Assembly (NCBI RefSeq): GCF_017591435.1
Contig: NC_059302.1
Coordinates: 14,299,667-14,363,666, forward strand
Reading direction: 5' to 3'
Origin: Portunus trituberculatus
Taxonomy: Eukaryota; Arthropoda; Malacostraca; Decapoda; Portunidae
Length of the DNA stretch: 64,000 nucleotides
Shown here: piece by piece, positions 1-14,930 of the stretch
Layout of the letters: every line of letters begins with the position of its first letter
How positions within the stretch are numbered: position 1 is the first letter of the stretch
Notes under the pieces: model-generated
Database searches by the model: none
What the model saw: only the letters and a program-made list of their open reading frames with translations
Told to the model about the DNA's origin: nothing
Translations under genes and position numbers: made by a program

Positions 1-66
1 AAAATTCAACTTCTTCGCGGTCAGAAACAAACGTCAACACATCCTCCTCAGCTGACTCCATCAAGC
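1..66 (-). CDS. BSDC1: Candidate BSDC1 exon, truncated by window edge
   Basis: On the minus strand an AG acceptor (complement of 67-68, in the context TGCAG) is followed by an open frame reading GLMESAEEDVLTFVSDREE and running off the window. The preceding BSDC1 exon (25307-25594) ends in phase 1. Its last G plus GC from this exon gives a glycine codon and keeps this frame open, so the splice phase fits. An alternative acceptor 19 bases upstream (TTTAG) has the better pyrimidine tract but hits a stop in phase 1; it would need an unseen intervening exon. The acidic residues suit the disordered C-terminal half of BSDC1, but I see no diagnostic motif. It could be chance coding-like sequence. Confidence 0.4.
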
Positions 67-544
67 CTGCACTAAGCACTCTTATCTAAACCAATAACCA
101 GAAAAAAATAACAATTCCAATATTGTCATGCATCATAATATGTTTCTGAACTGCTTACTTATCCATGGAAATACATGTATATCTTATATCTAACCAAGAA
201 ATACATAAAAAAATTATAAAATACAGCACACTGACATAAGTGCTCTCACCATCCTCACGCTTGGTGCCCTCACATCTACACAAACATATCTTTGTAAAAG
301 CTGATATATGATTGGCTAAGTGTCCACAATCTTGAATAAAATGGGCCAATGACAGGCCTCAATATATGACAGATAGCCTCAAGCATACACAAACTGTGCG
401 GCATAAAGGAGCGCAGCTTCTGAAAAGCGCCAAGATCATGCCTGACGGGCTCTGACATAAGAGCCACGATTGTGCCTAACAAGCTATAAGGATTAATTCA
501 TGAGCTGGATACTCTTTCTTCCCCTCAGATCTTCTAGAATCTTC
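67..544. other. Intronic sequence, nothing recognised
   Basis: AT-rich, non-coding, no TIR, tRNA-like or LINE motif seen. It ends at a short (AT)n tract. Confidence 0.5.
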
Positions 545-548
545 CATA

Positions 549-571
<23 letters not shown>
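545..571. repeat. (AT)n microsatellite, short
   Basis: About 13 AT units followed directly by a T15 run that may be the polyA tail (minus strand) of the next feature. Confidence 0.9.
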
Positions 572-579
<8 letters not shown>

Positions 580-696
580 TTTTTACATTACAAGGGCACT
601 GGCCAAGGGCAAACAAAGTGTTGGAAAAAAAAAAATCCCGCTGGTTGCCAGGCCCTGTTAAGAAGAAAGTAGAAAGAGAAAACAAAAAATCTAAAA

Positions 697-700
<4 letters not shown>
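572..700 (-). mobile_element. Possible 3' tail fragment of a J-type (polyA) LINE
   Basis: A T-run followed by GGGCACTGGCCAAGGGCAAA resembles the 3' ends of LINE J1 and J3 in this window (T-run, then AGTGCCAGCCAAGGGC). Only about 120 bp is present, no coding part, and similarity is by eye. It could be an unrelated A-rich stretch. Confidence 0.35.

Positions 701-778
<78 letters not shown>
701..778. repeat. (TA)n microsatellite
   Basis: About 39 TA units. It flanks the left TIR of the interrupted DNA element beginning at 779, whose TA target lies within it. Confidence 0.95.
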
Positions 779-781
<3 letters not shown>

Positions 782-854
782 TAAAGTCCTGAAATCCGGA
801 AGTCTTGGGGGTTCAGACATTTCGGATTCTAGGATTTTCCGGATTTTACGATAG

Positions 855-1460
855 TAAGGCTGAAAGTAAGATTAAAATCTTGAGGGTACTATGTAAAGCC
901 CACTAAACTAACCCCAACTTATTATATCTCTTTGTAGTACTGTCATAACATCTTACAGGGATTTCTACTACCACCAGTCCACTGTGTACTTCCTCACCAC
1001 ACCACACAAGATTTATGTAGGCTTTTTTTTTTTTTTCTTGAAGATTTGCCAGACTATGGGGGGAGTGGCATGGGCTTTTCCAGCCATTATGGTGGCCCAT
1101 TTGTGATGATTGCTCTTTTCCTACTTGTCAACTTGTATTTATGTAGGTGATTTAACTATTTTACGTAGGCTATTCCACCATCCACATATACTGAGAAGTT
1201 TGAGTGATTGTACTGTACTGTACCCCACATAATATGAATACAGTTCACAATACTTATGTCACACCTTATAAAATAATTTTAAGTATAATACAAAACACAT
1301 TTCATAATTTCATAACATAAAACATTTACTGATGTCTGATAAAGGGAAACAAAAAGAAAGGAAGGCCTCCAACATCATACACCGCCAGCCAATCACATCA
1401 CCAGCGTCGAGCGGACACCAGCTGGACCACCCACGCAGATAACAGGACTCCGCAACACAC
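855..1460. other. Interior of element D0, no gene seen
   Basis: Non-coding. It includes a T14 run near 1023. Short open frames here lack any recognisable motif. Confidence 0.4.
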
Positions 1461-1608
1461 ACACAGACACGCGAGACGCGGTCGAGGAAGGACGCAATAC
1501 CGTCGCTCACGAGAATCAGCTGATCTTCACTACCTTTGTTTGGGTTTGCAGTGGCCTGGGCGATTAGTGTGGACTCGTTTTTTTTCATGAATACAGTGTT
1601 ACAAAATC

Positions 1609-2654
<1,046 letters not shown>

Positions 2655-2660
<6 letters not shown>

Positions 2661-4002
2661 GAAAGGTCAGAGGAGGAGGAGGCATTTTTTTTGGAGAATT
2701 ATAGGAGACAGGATAAGGAAATGGTATATAAAAGAGAAGGAAGAGAAAAAAATAATGAAAGGTCAGAGGAGGAGAAGAAGGCATTTTTTTTGGAGAATTA
2801 TAGGACACAGGATAAGGAAATGGTATATAAAAGAGAAGGAAGAGAAAAAAATGGAGCCAGTTTAACTAAAAATGATAAGAACAAGAGATTAAAAATTATG
2901 TATACAAACATAGATGGGATTTTATCTAGTAAATTAGAATTAAGAGATTACATAAAGCAAGAAGAACCAGATATTGTATGCCTGGTGGAAACAAAGTTAT
3001 ATGAAGCAATAAAATTAGACAGATAAAAGGTATAATATATGGAGGAGAGACAGAGTGGGTAAAGGAGGAGGAGGAGGAGTCATGATGATGTTAAGGAAGG
3101 AGATAGTGGTAAATCAAGTGGAGTTTGGGGAAGGAAAATCAGAAATACTGTATATTAAGATGCATATTAATAAAATGGAGTTAACAATCATTGGAACATA
3201 TGTGCCACCAAAAACAAACTCATGGACTAACCAAGAATATAAAGACATGATAGATGACACAATAAAAAGTCTTACAAGAATCATTAAAGAAAGGAGAAAA
3301 GTGATATTGGTAGGAGATTTCAACTGTAAGGAGGTGGACTGGGAAAATTATGAAAGTGGTATGGGGGAAGATGCCTGGAGAGATAGATTCCTGAACCTAA
3401 TGATAGATAATTTGATGGTCCAAAGAGTAAAGGAAAACACAAAATTCAGAGGAAACGATAAGCCGGCGAGATTGGACCTAGTTTTTACAAGGGATATACA
3501 AATTAACGATGATATAAGATATAAGTGCCCATTGGGAAAGAGTGACCATATAATATTAGAAATGGATATAGAAGAAGGAAAGGAAGATAGAGATGAATCA
3601 TACAAAGGAGACCGATTAAATTACAGAAAGGCTGATATTGAGAATCTCAAGAACTATTTTAAAAACATAAACTGGGAGGAGATGGAAAACTCAGAAACGG
3701 TTCAAGAGAAATATAACTTATTTTTGGAAATATACAAAACAGGAGTCAAGGAATATGTCCCAAAATATAGACCTAAAGAAGAAGGAAAGAAAGATTGGTT
3801 TAATGCAAGATGTGCTAGGGCAAAGGAGAAACGAGATGGAGCATGGAAAAGGTGGAGAAGAAACAGAAATCCAGAAAATAAGGAAAACTTCAAAACAGCA
3901 AGAAATGAATATGCTAAGGTGAGAAAGGAAGAAGAAAGGAACTATGAAAAGGACATTGTCGAAAATGTAAGGAACAACCAAAATTGTTCTACAGATTCAT
4001 AA
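2655..4002 (+). pseudogene. LINE P1 endonuclease domain (exonuclease-endonuclease-phosphatase fold)
   Basis: A linker NNERSEEEKKAFF-ENYR leads into MYTNIDGILSSKLELRDY and IVCLVETKLYE, the N-terminal Asn and catalytic Glu motifs of APE-type LINE endonucleases. A small deletion near 3026 breaks the frame. It resumes at 3055 with GGGVMMMLRKE, GTYVPPKTNSW, VGDFNCKEVDW (about 3307-3340), ARLDLVFTRD and LGKSDH (near 3532-3549, the catalytic Asp-His). The domain nicks target DNA for target-primed reverse transcription. A duplicated block (about 2642-2737 and 2738-2835, both with FFLENYR-QDKEMVYKREG) lies in the linker. Beyond SDH the sequence encodes the basic connector KKDWFNARCARAKEKRD. Confidence 0.85.
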
Positions 4003-5566
4003 ATGGAAAAATAAGACAAAAAGAAACAATAGAAAGGTTAAAAGGAGAGAATGGAATGGTGGAAGACCCAAAAAGTATGGCAGAACTGTTAAATAGTAAA
4101 TTTCATGAGGTCTTTACTAAGGAATCCAAATTTGAAAGACCACAGGGTAATAGAGAGACTGTCCATATGAAAGAGATTAAAGTAACCAAGCTTGAAATAA
4201 AAAAGTTGATGACGGAACTAGATGAGGAAAAGGCAATGGGACCAGATGAAGTCTCAGGCAGAATACTGAAAGAATGTAGGGAAGAACTAGCAAGTCCAAT
4301 ATACAACATCATAAAATGCTCAATAGAAAATGGAACAGTGCCAGTGGAGTGGAAAAGAGCTGAGGTGGTTCCCATATATAAGAGCGGAAGGAAGGAAGAA
4401 CCTTTAAATTACAGACTGGTATCACTAACTAGTGTAATATGCAAGATGTGTGAAAAAGTAATAAAGAAGCAATGGATTGAGTTTCTTGAAGACAACAAAA
4501 TATTATCAAATAGCCAATTTGGTTTTAGAAAAGGTTGGTCATGTGTAACAAATTTATTGAGTTTCTACTCTAGAATAGTTGATAAAGTACAAGAGAGAGA
4601 GGGATGGATTGACTGTATTTATTTAGATTTAAAAAGGCTTTGATAAAGTGCCACATGAAAGATTACTATGGAAGTTAGAGGAGAAGGGTGGCTTAAAAGG
4701 AAGCACATTGAGATGGATGAAAAATTACTTGAGGGGGAGAGAAATAAGGACGATAGTTAAAGATATGAAGTCCAAGTGGAGAACAGTAGACAGCGGAGTG
4801 CCACAGGGGTCAGTATTGGCGCCAATACTTTTTCTCGTATATATAAACAACATGCCAGAGGGAGTGAACAGCTACATAAATCTGTTTGTGGACGATGCGA
4901 AACTGTGCAGAGTCATTAAACAAAAAGAGGATTGTGAAATACTACAGGAAGACTTAAACAAGATCTGGAAATGGAGTAAAAAATGGGAGATGGAATTCAA
5001 TGTGGACAAAAGCCATGTCATGGAAATGGGAAAAAGTGAAAGACGACCAGTGGGAATCTATAAGATGGGAGATGGAGTAGAGCTAGAAAAAGTAAAAAAG
5101 GAAAAGGACTTGTGAGTGAGAATGGAAGAAAACAATCAACTGGTAAGCCATATTGATAGAATTTTCAGAGAGACGTATAATTTGCTAAGAAATATTGGAT
5201 TACCATTTCACTATATGGACAAAGAAATAATGAAGAAATTGATAAGTACTAAAATAAGACCTAGATTGGAATATGCAGGAGTTGTGTGGAGGCCCCATAA
5301 AAAAAAAACACACATAAGGAAATTGGAGAGACTACAAAAAATGGCTACAAGAACGGTTCCAGAATTTAAAGGGATGACATATGAGGAGAGACTAAAAGCT
5401 ATGGATCTACCAACCCTGGAACAGAGAAGAGAGAGAGGGGATCTGATACAAGTTTATAAATTGATTAATGGAATGGTTCAAGTGAATAATGAGAAACTAA
5501 TCCTGAGAGAAGAATATGACATTAGAAGCACAAGATTGCAAAGTAAGAAATTGAGGAAGGGAAGAT

Positions 5567-6636
5567 TTTTTTTTTTTTTTTTTGGTAGAGAAGAGTGCCA
5601 GCCAAGGGCAAAAAAAAAAAGAAAGTTAGAAAAAAGTCCACTTGAGCGCTGGCTCTCCAAAGAGTACAAAAAGTGCCAAAACCGTCAGCCAGAATTAGGG
5701 GAGCAAATGCCTCGATACCTCCCTCTTAAAAGACAAGTTGTAGGAATTTGGAAATACAGATGCAAGGAGGGAGTTCCAGAGTTTACCAGTGAAAGGGATG
5801 AATGACTGAGCATACTGGTTAACTCTTGCATTAGAGAGTTGAACAGAATAGGGATGAAAGGAAGAAGAAAGCCTTGTGCAGCGTGGCCGCAGGAGGAGGG
5901 GAGGCATGCAGTTAGCAAGATCAGTAGAACAGTTACCATGAAAATAGCGATAAAATATAGCAAGGGATGCAACATTTCGGCAGTGAGAAAGAGACTGAAG
6001 ACAGTTAGTCAGAGGAGGGGAGTTGATGAGATGAAGAGCTTTCGATTTCACCCTATCAAGCAAAGCTGTGCGACTGGAACCCCCCCAAACATATATGAGT
6101 ACTCCATACAGGGACGGATAAGGCCCTTATACAGAGTAAGCAGTTGGAGGGGCGAGAAAAACTGTCGGAGACGCCTCAGAACACCTAACTTCATAGAAGC
6201 TGTTTTAGCAAGAGATGAGATGTGAAGTTTCAAGTTAAGATTATGAGCAAAGGACAGACCGAGGATATTCATTGTGGAAGAGGAAGACAGTTGAGTGTCA
6301 TTGAAGAAGAGGGGATAGTTGTCTGGAAGGTTGTGTCGAGTTGATAGATGGAGGAATTGAGTTTTTGAGGCATTGAAAACTACTAGATTTTCTCTGCCCC
6401 AATCAGAAATTTTAGAAAGATCAGAAGTCAGGCGTTCCATGGCGTCCCCGCGTGATCTGTTAATTTCCTGAAGGGTTGGACGTCTCTGAAAGAACGTGGA
6501 AAGATGTACGGTGGTATCATGGATAGGGGATAGGGATAGGGCAAGAAGTTTGGTTAAGAAGGTCATTAATGAATAATAGAAAGAGAGTGGGTGACAGGAC
6601 AGAACCCTGAGGAACACCACTATTAATAGGTTTGTC
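5567..6636 (-). mobile_element. LINE J1, 5'-truncated polyA-type LINE nested in LINE P1
   Basis: A T-run at 5567-5583 (polyA on the minus strand) begins the insert and the sequence ends at TAATAGGTTT (6636). The P family consensus, seen in P3 near 37790, reads GGGAAGAT directly followed by GTCTGAGAG. In P1 exactly these two half-sites flank the insert, so the junctions are defined to within a base or two. No target-site duplication longer than 1-2 bp is evident. The minus strand encodes the RT C-terminal part: SDWGRENLVVFNASKTQFLH, LGVLRRLRQFFSPLQ and LYKGLIRPCMEYS. The frame breaks near 6050-6060. Confidence 0.88.
5695..6636 (-). pseudogene. LINE J1 reverse transcriptase C-terminal fragment
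   Basis: It encodes the post-catalytic half of a Jockey-like RT: RLTSDLSKISDWGRENLVVF, STMNILGLSF, KTASMKLGVLRRLR, then in another frame DRVKSKALHLINSPPLTNC and FIPFTGKLWNSL. The palm motifs A-C are absent because of 5' truncation. Homologous to J2 (plus strand, 21.3-24.6 kb) and J3 (minus, 53.7-57.4 kb). Confidence 0.8.
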
Positions 6637-6842
6637 TGAGAGATGTTAAAAAATTTAGTTTCCCACAAAGATATGTTGAAACTTGGAATAGTTTGAGTGA
6701 GGAAGTGGTGTCAGCAAAGAGTGTGCATAGTTTTAAAGAAAAATTGGATAAGTGTAGATATGGAGACAGAGCCACACGAGCATAAAGGCCAGGCCCTGTA
6801 AAGCTACAGCTAGGTAAATACACACACGCACGCACGCACATC

Positions 6843-8244
<1,402 letters not shown>

Positions 8245-8298
<54 letters not shown>
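8245..8298. repeat. (TA)n microsatellite between M1 and M4
   Basis: About 27 TA units; supplies the TA flank for both neighbours. Confidence 0.95.
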
Positions 8299-8304
<6 letters not shown>

Positions 8305-9177
8305 ACTCTTGATTTACACGTGTTTAATTTATACTTTTTTGTTAATACGCAACCGAAAAAATATTATAATGAATTAAATTTATGCGACCGGTTTGCTTAT
8401 ACTCGATTTGGCCAAACCGCATTTTCAAATTGAGCCTCAGACGCAATTTCAAACTGCCCGCCAGAGAGTTCCGCAGCTGGCCGATAGGTGGGAGTTCCGC
8501 TGCCATGGACGCACTCTTCTGCAACACAGTGATGCAAAAAGAATTTTCCAAGAAAAAGTGGCAGACCACCATGCTGCAGCTTTTCAAGAAAACACCAGTG
8601 GAAGATGTAGTACCAAAAGAGGATGTGGACAATCCCGTGGAAGCGGAGGAAGCAGAGGAAGCGCAGGTGGATGATGACGTCCTTCACTAAGAGGTGGACA
8701 GCAATGGCATGTGCTTGTAAGGGGTGAATTAAGACATTGGCATCCTGCGTATATTTTTTTACTAGTGTTTACTTTTATACTGTGGGGTTATTTTTGATAA
8801 GTGGATTTTTGAGGAAGTGGAAAAGCTCATACGGAGATGGTGACTGAGTGTGGTGTGAGTGGTGAAGATAGTGACGCAGTGAGTGTTGTGTATACGGATT
8901 CCTTTTTTTATTGTTTTCTCGTATTATTTTTTGCTTTCTCTTATTATTTCTTGCTTTTCCCTTTACTTTAGATACACTTCTAGTATTTAGAATGGTAAAT
9001 AATAAAAACATGTTTATTCAGCCAAATAAATTGAGTATTTTGTACAAATTTTTTTGGACCACATCCCACATCCCTATTATCTATTGTTTCTTATGAGAAT
9101 TACAAGTTTATTTTACGTGAATTTTGATATACGCAATGCCTCTTGGAACACATCTATCGTGTAAATCGAGTTACCTG
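8299..9177 (+). mobile_element. M4: non-autonomous Tigger/pogo-type element
   Basis: The left end CATGTAACTCTTGATTTACACG-like sequence (8299) and the right end CGTGTAAATCGAGTTACCTG (to 9177) are inverted repeats, with TA on both sides. It is a different TIR family from M1-M3. It retains the 3' end of a transposase-like reading frame only. Confidence 0.82.
8480..8690 (+). pseudogene. M4 transposase C-terminal remnant
   Basis: The open frame ends at TAA 8688-8690 and reads MQKEFSKKKWQTTMLQLFKK then an acidic tail rich in Glu and Asp. A basic stretch followed by a short Q-T-L-FFK motif and an acidic tail is common at the C-terminus of Tigger-type transposases. Assignment is by position between TIRs and pattern only. 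Confidence 0.45.
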
Positions 9178-9237
9178 TATATATATTTATGTATTTACCT
9201 AATTGTATTTACCTAATTGTAACATACGGGAAAGGAG

Positions 9238-11730
9238 CTATGCTCGTACTGTCCCGTCTCCATATCTACTAATGTCCAGCTTTTTCTTAAAATCATGAAT
9301 ATTCCTTGCGTTGACCACTTCCACGTCTAAACTATTCCATGCTTCCACCCTTCTATGAGGGAAGCTATATTTTTTCACATCTCTCCTATAAGTGGCCATT
9401 TTTAGTTTTTTCCCATGCCCTCTCGACACTCTTTCATTCCACATACACAGATCTTCCCTATCCGTTTTTTCCATGCCAATCATCACTCTGTATATTGCTA
9501 TCAGGTCTCCCTTTCTTCTGTTTTCCAGGGTCGGAAGTTGCATTCTGTTCAGTCTGTCTTCATAAGTCAAATCTCTTAAGGGGAGAGTCCGGTTTGGAGA
9601 CCCAAAAATATAAAAAAAGACTTTTGTGAAAAAATATATTTGGTAGGTATACATTTTGGCAACTATCTCGCAAAGATTTAAAAGGAAACTTGCGATAGTT
9701 TCCTTTAAATCCGTTTAAAGGTCCCGCTCAACCACGTGCAGCAGCTGTGCGTTTGTTTACATCAGCAGAGTAAGTTTTTTCCACCCAATTCTACGAAAAA
9801 TGCTAAAATCTGAACTTTTTGTGTGTGGATATGATATGGCAAGACTGACGACGAGTCTGTGTGGTATCAGTGTTCGTGGGTCGGTCACAGGGCTCAGTGC
9901 TCGTAGCTACAGTCACGCCAGGATGCTGCGCTATTTTCGCGACCTCTCTCAGCCCATATCTCAAAACATAAGTTATTCCCCTTCTAACGTTAACCTTGGA
10001 GCCAGTTTTAGCTTGATTTCAATGAAACAAAGACTAAAAGGCAGAGGAATACTTTCTCTTCAAATCATCGTCGCTGTTTTTTTATATATGTCTGGTTTAA
10101 TTTTATATTAATATTTTTGGTCAAAAAGGCAAAAACACATTTAAAAAAAATCATAAAACAAATTTAAAAGCTGAAATGAAAAATCTAACGACGAAGAAAC
10201 ATTTCATATTATAACGTCTCTAAGTCACAGAAAAATGAAGGTTGTGGGGCCAATAATAACGACGGAGATTCGCTTTTAAATTTTCGTTGTAGTTGTAGTT
10301 GGAGGGGGGGGAGGGGGACAAGAATGGGGGTCAATGTCTAATGTTGATGTAAATGATGCCAATACTTCACAACATAAAAATCAGAGCGATTCATGCATAT
10401 TTACCGGAGATATGGCACCCCCGATCTAAACCGGACTCTCCCCTTAAGTCAGGCACCATTTTTGTTGCAGCCCTCTGTACTTTCTCTAGTTTCCTTATGT
10501 GTTTCTTTAAGTTCGGAGCCCACTGTATTGTTGCATATTCAAGCCTTGGTCTTATCATTGCAGTAATTATTTTCTTCATCATTTCTTCATCTAAATATAC
10601 GAACGCCACTCTTATGTTCCTCAATAAGTTCAATACTTCTCCAATTATTTTGTTTATATGTCTCTCTGGCGATAGGTCATTGGTAATTGTCACCCCAAGG
10701 TCTTTTTCTTCATGACTGGTTTTATGTCTTCATTTCCTATCTTGTACATACTCCTGATTCTTCTTTCACTCTTGCCAAACTCTAATTTCTTGCATTTTGT
10801 CGTGTTGAACTCCATTTGCCATGTACAACTCCATTTCCATATTCTGTCCAAGTCTTCCTGGAGTAGTTCGCAATCTTTGTCACATCTCACTTTTCTTAAC
10901 AATTTTGCATCGCCTGCAAATAGGCTCACATAACTGGACACCCCATCCACCATGTCATTTATGTAGACCGCAAACATTACTGGTGCCAACACTGATCCCT
11001 GTGGGACTCCACTCTCCACCAAGCCCCATTCTGATGGTCTGTCCTTAATTATTGTTCTCATTTCTCTTCCTACCAAAAGTCTTCCATCCATTTTAGTAAA
11101 CTGCCATGCACTCCTCCTACCATTTCAAGTTTCCAGATCAGTCTCCGTGTGGTACCTTATCAAAGGCCTTTTTTAAATCCAGATATATTCCATCAGCCCA
11201 ACCATCTCTTTCCTGTATTACATCTATCACCCTCGAATAGTAACATATCAGGTTTGTCGTGCATGAACACCCTTTTCTAAAACCAAATTGACACTCACAA
11301 AGTATGTCATTTTTCTCCAAGAAGTCTGTCCATCTATTCTTCACCACCCTCTCACACATCTTAGCTACCACACTTGTAAGTGACACTGGTCTATAGTTCA
11401 ATGGGTCTCTCTTGTTACCTGATTTATAAATTGGGACAATGTTAGCTCTTTTCCAGTCTTGGGGCACTACACCTTCCCTTAATGAGGCATCAATTACTTC
11501 ACAAACTTTTTCTGCCAGTTGCTCCCTGCATTCTCTTAAAATCCATCCTGATACCCCATCAGGTCCCACAGCTTTTCTCACTTCTAAACTCCCCATCATA
11601 TTCTTGATCTCCTCCACAGTTACTTGAAACTCCTTCATAATCCCTTTCTGTTCCATTACCAGTGGTTTGTCAAAAGCAGTCTCCTTTGTGAATACCTTCC
11701 GAAAGCATCCATTCATAACCTCTGCCATTT
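9238..11730 (-). pseudogene. LINE Q1 reverse transcriptase (catalytic motif FAGD)
   Basis: Minus strand: KAVGPDGVSGWILRE, WKRANIVPIYKSGNK, LNYRPVSLTSVVAKMCERVV, CQFGFRKGCSCTTN, YLDLKKAFDKVPH (motif A), VESGVPQGSVLAPVMF (motif B), then LFAGDAKLLRK, where the expected FADD is FAGD (codon at 10912-10914). The first catalytic aspartate is thus lost. The thumb and C-terminus (MQLPTLENRRKGDLIAIYRV, KKLDISRYGDGTVRA) follow after the TTAA-flanked insert. Frame breaks are at about 11140 and 10690. Inactive as written. Confidence 0.85.
9580..10443. mobile_element. 864-bp TTAA-flanked non-autonomous DNA element
   Basis: Perfect 16-bp inverted termini GGGGAGAGTCCGGTTT (9580-9595) and AAACCGGACTCTCCCC (10428-10443), flanked by TTAA at 9576-9579 and 10444-10447. 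The sister copies Q2 and Q3 have the uninterrupted target with a single TTAA, so insertion with TTAA duplication is directly visible. TTAA targets are typical of piggyBac and Sola3 elements. A 103-codon plus-strand frame inside shows no known domain. Likely a MITE. Confidence 0.9.
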
Positions 11731-12069
11731 CCCTGGGATCCTCACTGCAAACTCCATTTACTTCTAAACTTTCAATACTTTCTATTTTTGATGTTGTTGT
11801 TCACATGTCTGTAAAAAAGCCTTGGTTGGTCTTTACATTTATCAATTATATCCTTTTCTTGTTTCTTTCTTTCTTCTCTTCTAATCAACACATATTCATT
11901 TCTTGCTCTTTGTAACTTTCCCACTGCTTAATCCGTCTTTTCCTTCTCCACCTCTTCCATGCATCCTCTTTTCTTGTTCTAGCCTTTTCACATCTATCGT
12001 TAAACCAGTCCTGCTTTCCAACTTCTATGTTGTCTTATTGGTACAAATTTTTCTCACCTTCTTTGTATA

Positions 12070-12900
12070 TTTTTATAAATTCCTTCCACTTTTCATTTGC
12101 TCCTTAGCACTCTTGAATTTCATCCAATTTGTCTCTTGAAAGAATTTCTTTAGGTTTCCAAAATCTGTCTTGGCATAATTCCATCTTCCCACTTTATATT
12201 CTTCATTTCTTCTAGATTTCTCTTCATCTATCACCTTGAACTCCAAAACTGCATGATCACTCTTTGCTAAAGGGCACTCCACCCTCATCTCCTCAATGAC
12301 CATTGGCTCTGTACTAAAGACCAAGTCCAGTCTTGACGATGCTCCTCTCCTCCAAACCTAGTATCTTCTTTGACCCACTGAGTTAACACATTTTCCATTG
12401 CCAGTGTCAATAGTGTATTTCCCATGTTGTCTCTGATCCCTCCATTGACCAGTCCTCCCAACACACCTCTTTACAATTAAAATCTCCCATCATTATAGTT
12501 TGTTCACAGCCACCCAACATTTCTTCCAGACATGTTCCTGTATCTCTTATCATTTCTTCATATTCCTGTACTGACCATGCATTTGTCTTAGGTGGTACAT
12601 ACACCACTATGTAGTGCCTCTTTTTTCCTTCATTAGTTTCTGCTCTGATCTTTAGCACTTCTGCCTTTCCCATACCTTCTTTCACTTGATCCACCTTTAT
12701 ATCTTTTTAACCAGCAACATCACTCCTCCTCCCATCTTACCTACTCTATTTCTTTTCCAAACATTATATTTCCTTCTCCAACCATCATCAGGTCTTCTCC
12801 TCTCTCAGTTTTGTTTCAGTAAGACCCACAATATCTGGGTTCTTATCCTCAAGTAATCGTTGAGTTCTAAAATCCCGATATCACTCCATTTATGTTGGAA
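12070..12900 (-). pseudogene. LINE Q1 endonuclease region
   Basis: The minus strand encodes VYVPPKTNAWSVQEYEE, MMGDFNCKEVCWEDW and, after a one-base deletion near 12345, LVFSTEP and CPLAKSDHAVLEF. These are the conserved APE-type endonuclease motifs. The start NVMYSNINGVISGF lies at about 12865-12920. A further frame break occurs after KSAKEQMKSGRNL (about 12075), shared with Q2 and Q3. Confidence 0.8.
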
Positions 12901-13125
12901 TACATTACATTCCGCTCATACGTAAGTTTCTTTAGTCCTTTCTTACAGTACTTTTCTGGGTTATGAACCACTTCCTCAGTCTCATATTCAAGATTCTCCA
13001 GAAAACTCTTTCTTCTCCTCTTCTGTCCTCTCTTCATTTTTTTCAAAGCCTCCTTTCTCAACTCATTTAACATTTCTCTTTCCTTTTCCCGAGATCTCTT
13101 CTCAACCAAATCTTCCTTGTTGTTT

Positions 13126-14085
<960 letters not shown>

Positions 14086-14309
14086 TAATACTCCATTTAA
14101 CCAACAGGATAGGGATGTCAAAGCTGTTCGTAGTTTAAAATTCGTTAGCGGATGTAATTTTCCCATAGGAAATAATGGAAATAGGGGGGATGTGTTCTGG
14201 GCTGGTCCCCAACATACCACATAGGTTAAAAAAAAAAAATTACATATACGTTTGGCAGCACTACTTTTATGATGTCATATGAGTCATTGGAAGTTAGAGG
14301 AACTACGTA

Positions 14310-14930
14310 CAAATTCTCTCACATTTCAAGATTTATGTTCACAAACAACATTTCTACTAGCTTTTACAAACCTTTCAAGAAAGGATTGTTTTGTAATGCA
14401 TAAAGTAAAATCTTACATGGAATACCAAAAAATAAAGCAGAGATGAGATCAGTCACAGACGAACCAGGAGACTCGCGGTGACTCAGCCGCTTCTTCTTCT
14501 TCTTGTAACCCTATACGTTCATACCATGAGGATAACCTGACACTGTGTGATAGTGAATTATTAATGAAATACCGCGGTATTTCATTAATAATTCACTATC
14601 ACTCAATGCCACGGAGTCAAGGTTATCCTCACGGCATGAGCGTATATGAATACTAAGATATGATATCCTTTATAGCAGGCAATAGAGGAGTGAAAACAAA
14701 TATCATGGGGAAAGACAACACGCCAAGCTAAAAGGGTCACAAGAAGAAGAAGAAGCGGCTGAGTCACCGCGAGTCTCCCGCTTCATCTGTGGCTGATCTC
14801 ATCTCTGCTTTATTTTTTGGTATTCCATGTAAGATTTCACTTTATGCATTACAAAACAATCCTTTCTTGGGAGCAAGGTTTGTAAAAAGCTAATAGAAAT
14901 GTTGTTTTGTGAACATGAATGCATATATAA
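14310..14930. repeat. Imperfect long inverted repeat (fold-back core of M5)
   Basis: The arms run about 14310-14546 and 14603-14930. Both contain GAGACTCGCGGTGACTCAGC (left strand sense) and its inverse, and a GAGGATAACCT motif. The right arm has about 80 extra bases of unmatched sequence. Confidence 0.75.
14547..14602. repeat. 56-bp perfect palindrome without spacer
   Basis: Each arm is 28 bp, centred on CCGCGG at 14572-14577. Pairing was checked base by base from 14574/14575 outward to 14547/14602; the first mismatch is at 14546/14603. Confidence 0.93.

Larger units (their letters stand above)
3984..6788 (+). pseudogene. LINE P1 reverse transcriptase, split by LINE J1
   Basis: RT motifs in order: KAMGPDEVSGRILKE, WKRAEVVPIYKSG, LNYR-VSLTSV, SQFGFRKG-SC, YLDLK (motif A, frameshift at about 4635), VDSGVPQGSVLAPILF (motif B) and FVDDAKL (motif C; both Asp retained, Ala changed to Val). 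The thumb region RLEYAGVVWRPHKKK and MDLPTLEQRRERGD follows. At 5567 the frame is cut by a 1.07-kb insertion and resumes at 6637 with EMLKNLVSHKDMLKLGI-like sequence in shifted frame, ending at codons for KLDKCRYGD (about 6745-6770). No RNase H domain is visible. Confidence 0.85.

Noticed and set aside
9800..10111. 103-codon frame inside the TTAA element as a transposase
   Set aside because: No DDE or zinc-finger pattern; too short and not recognisable.
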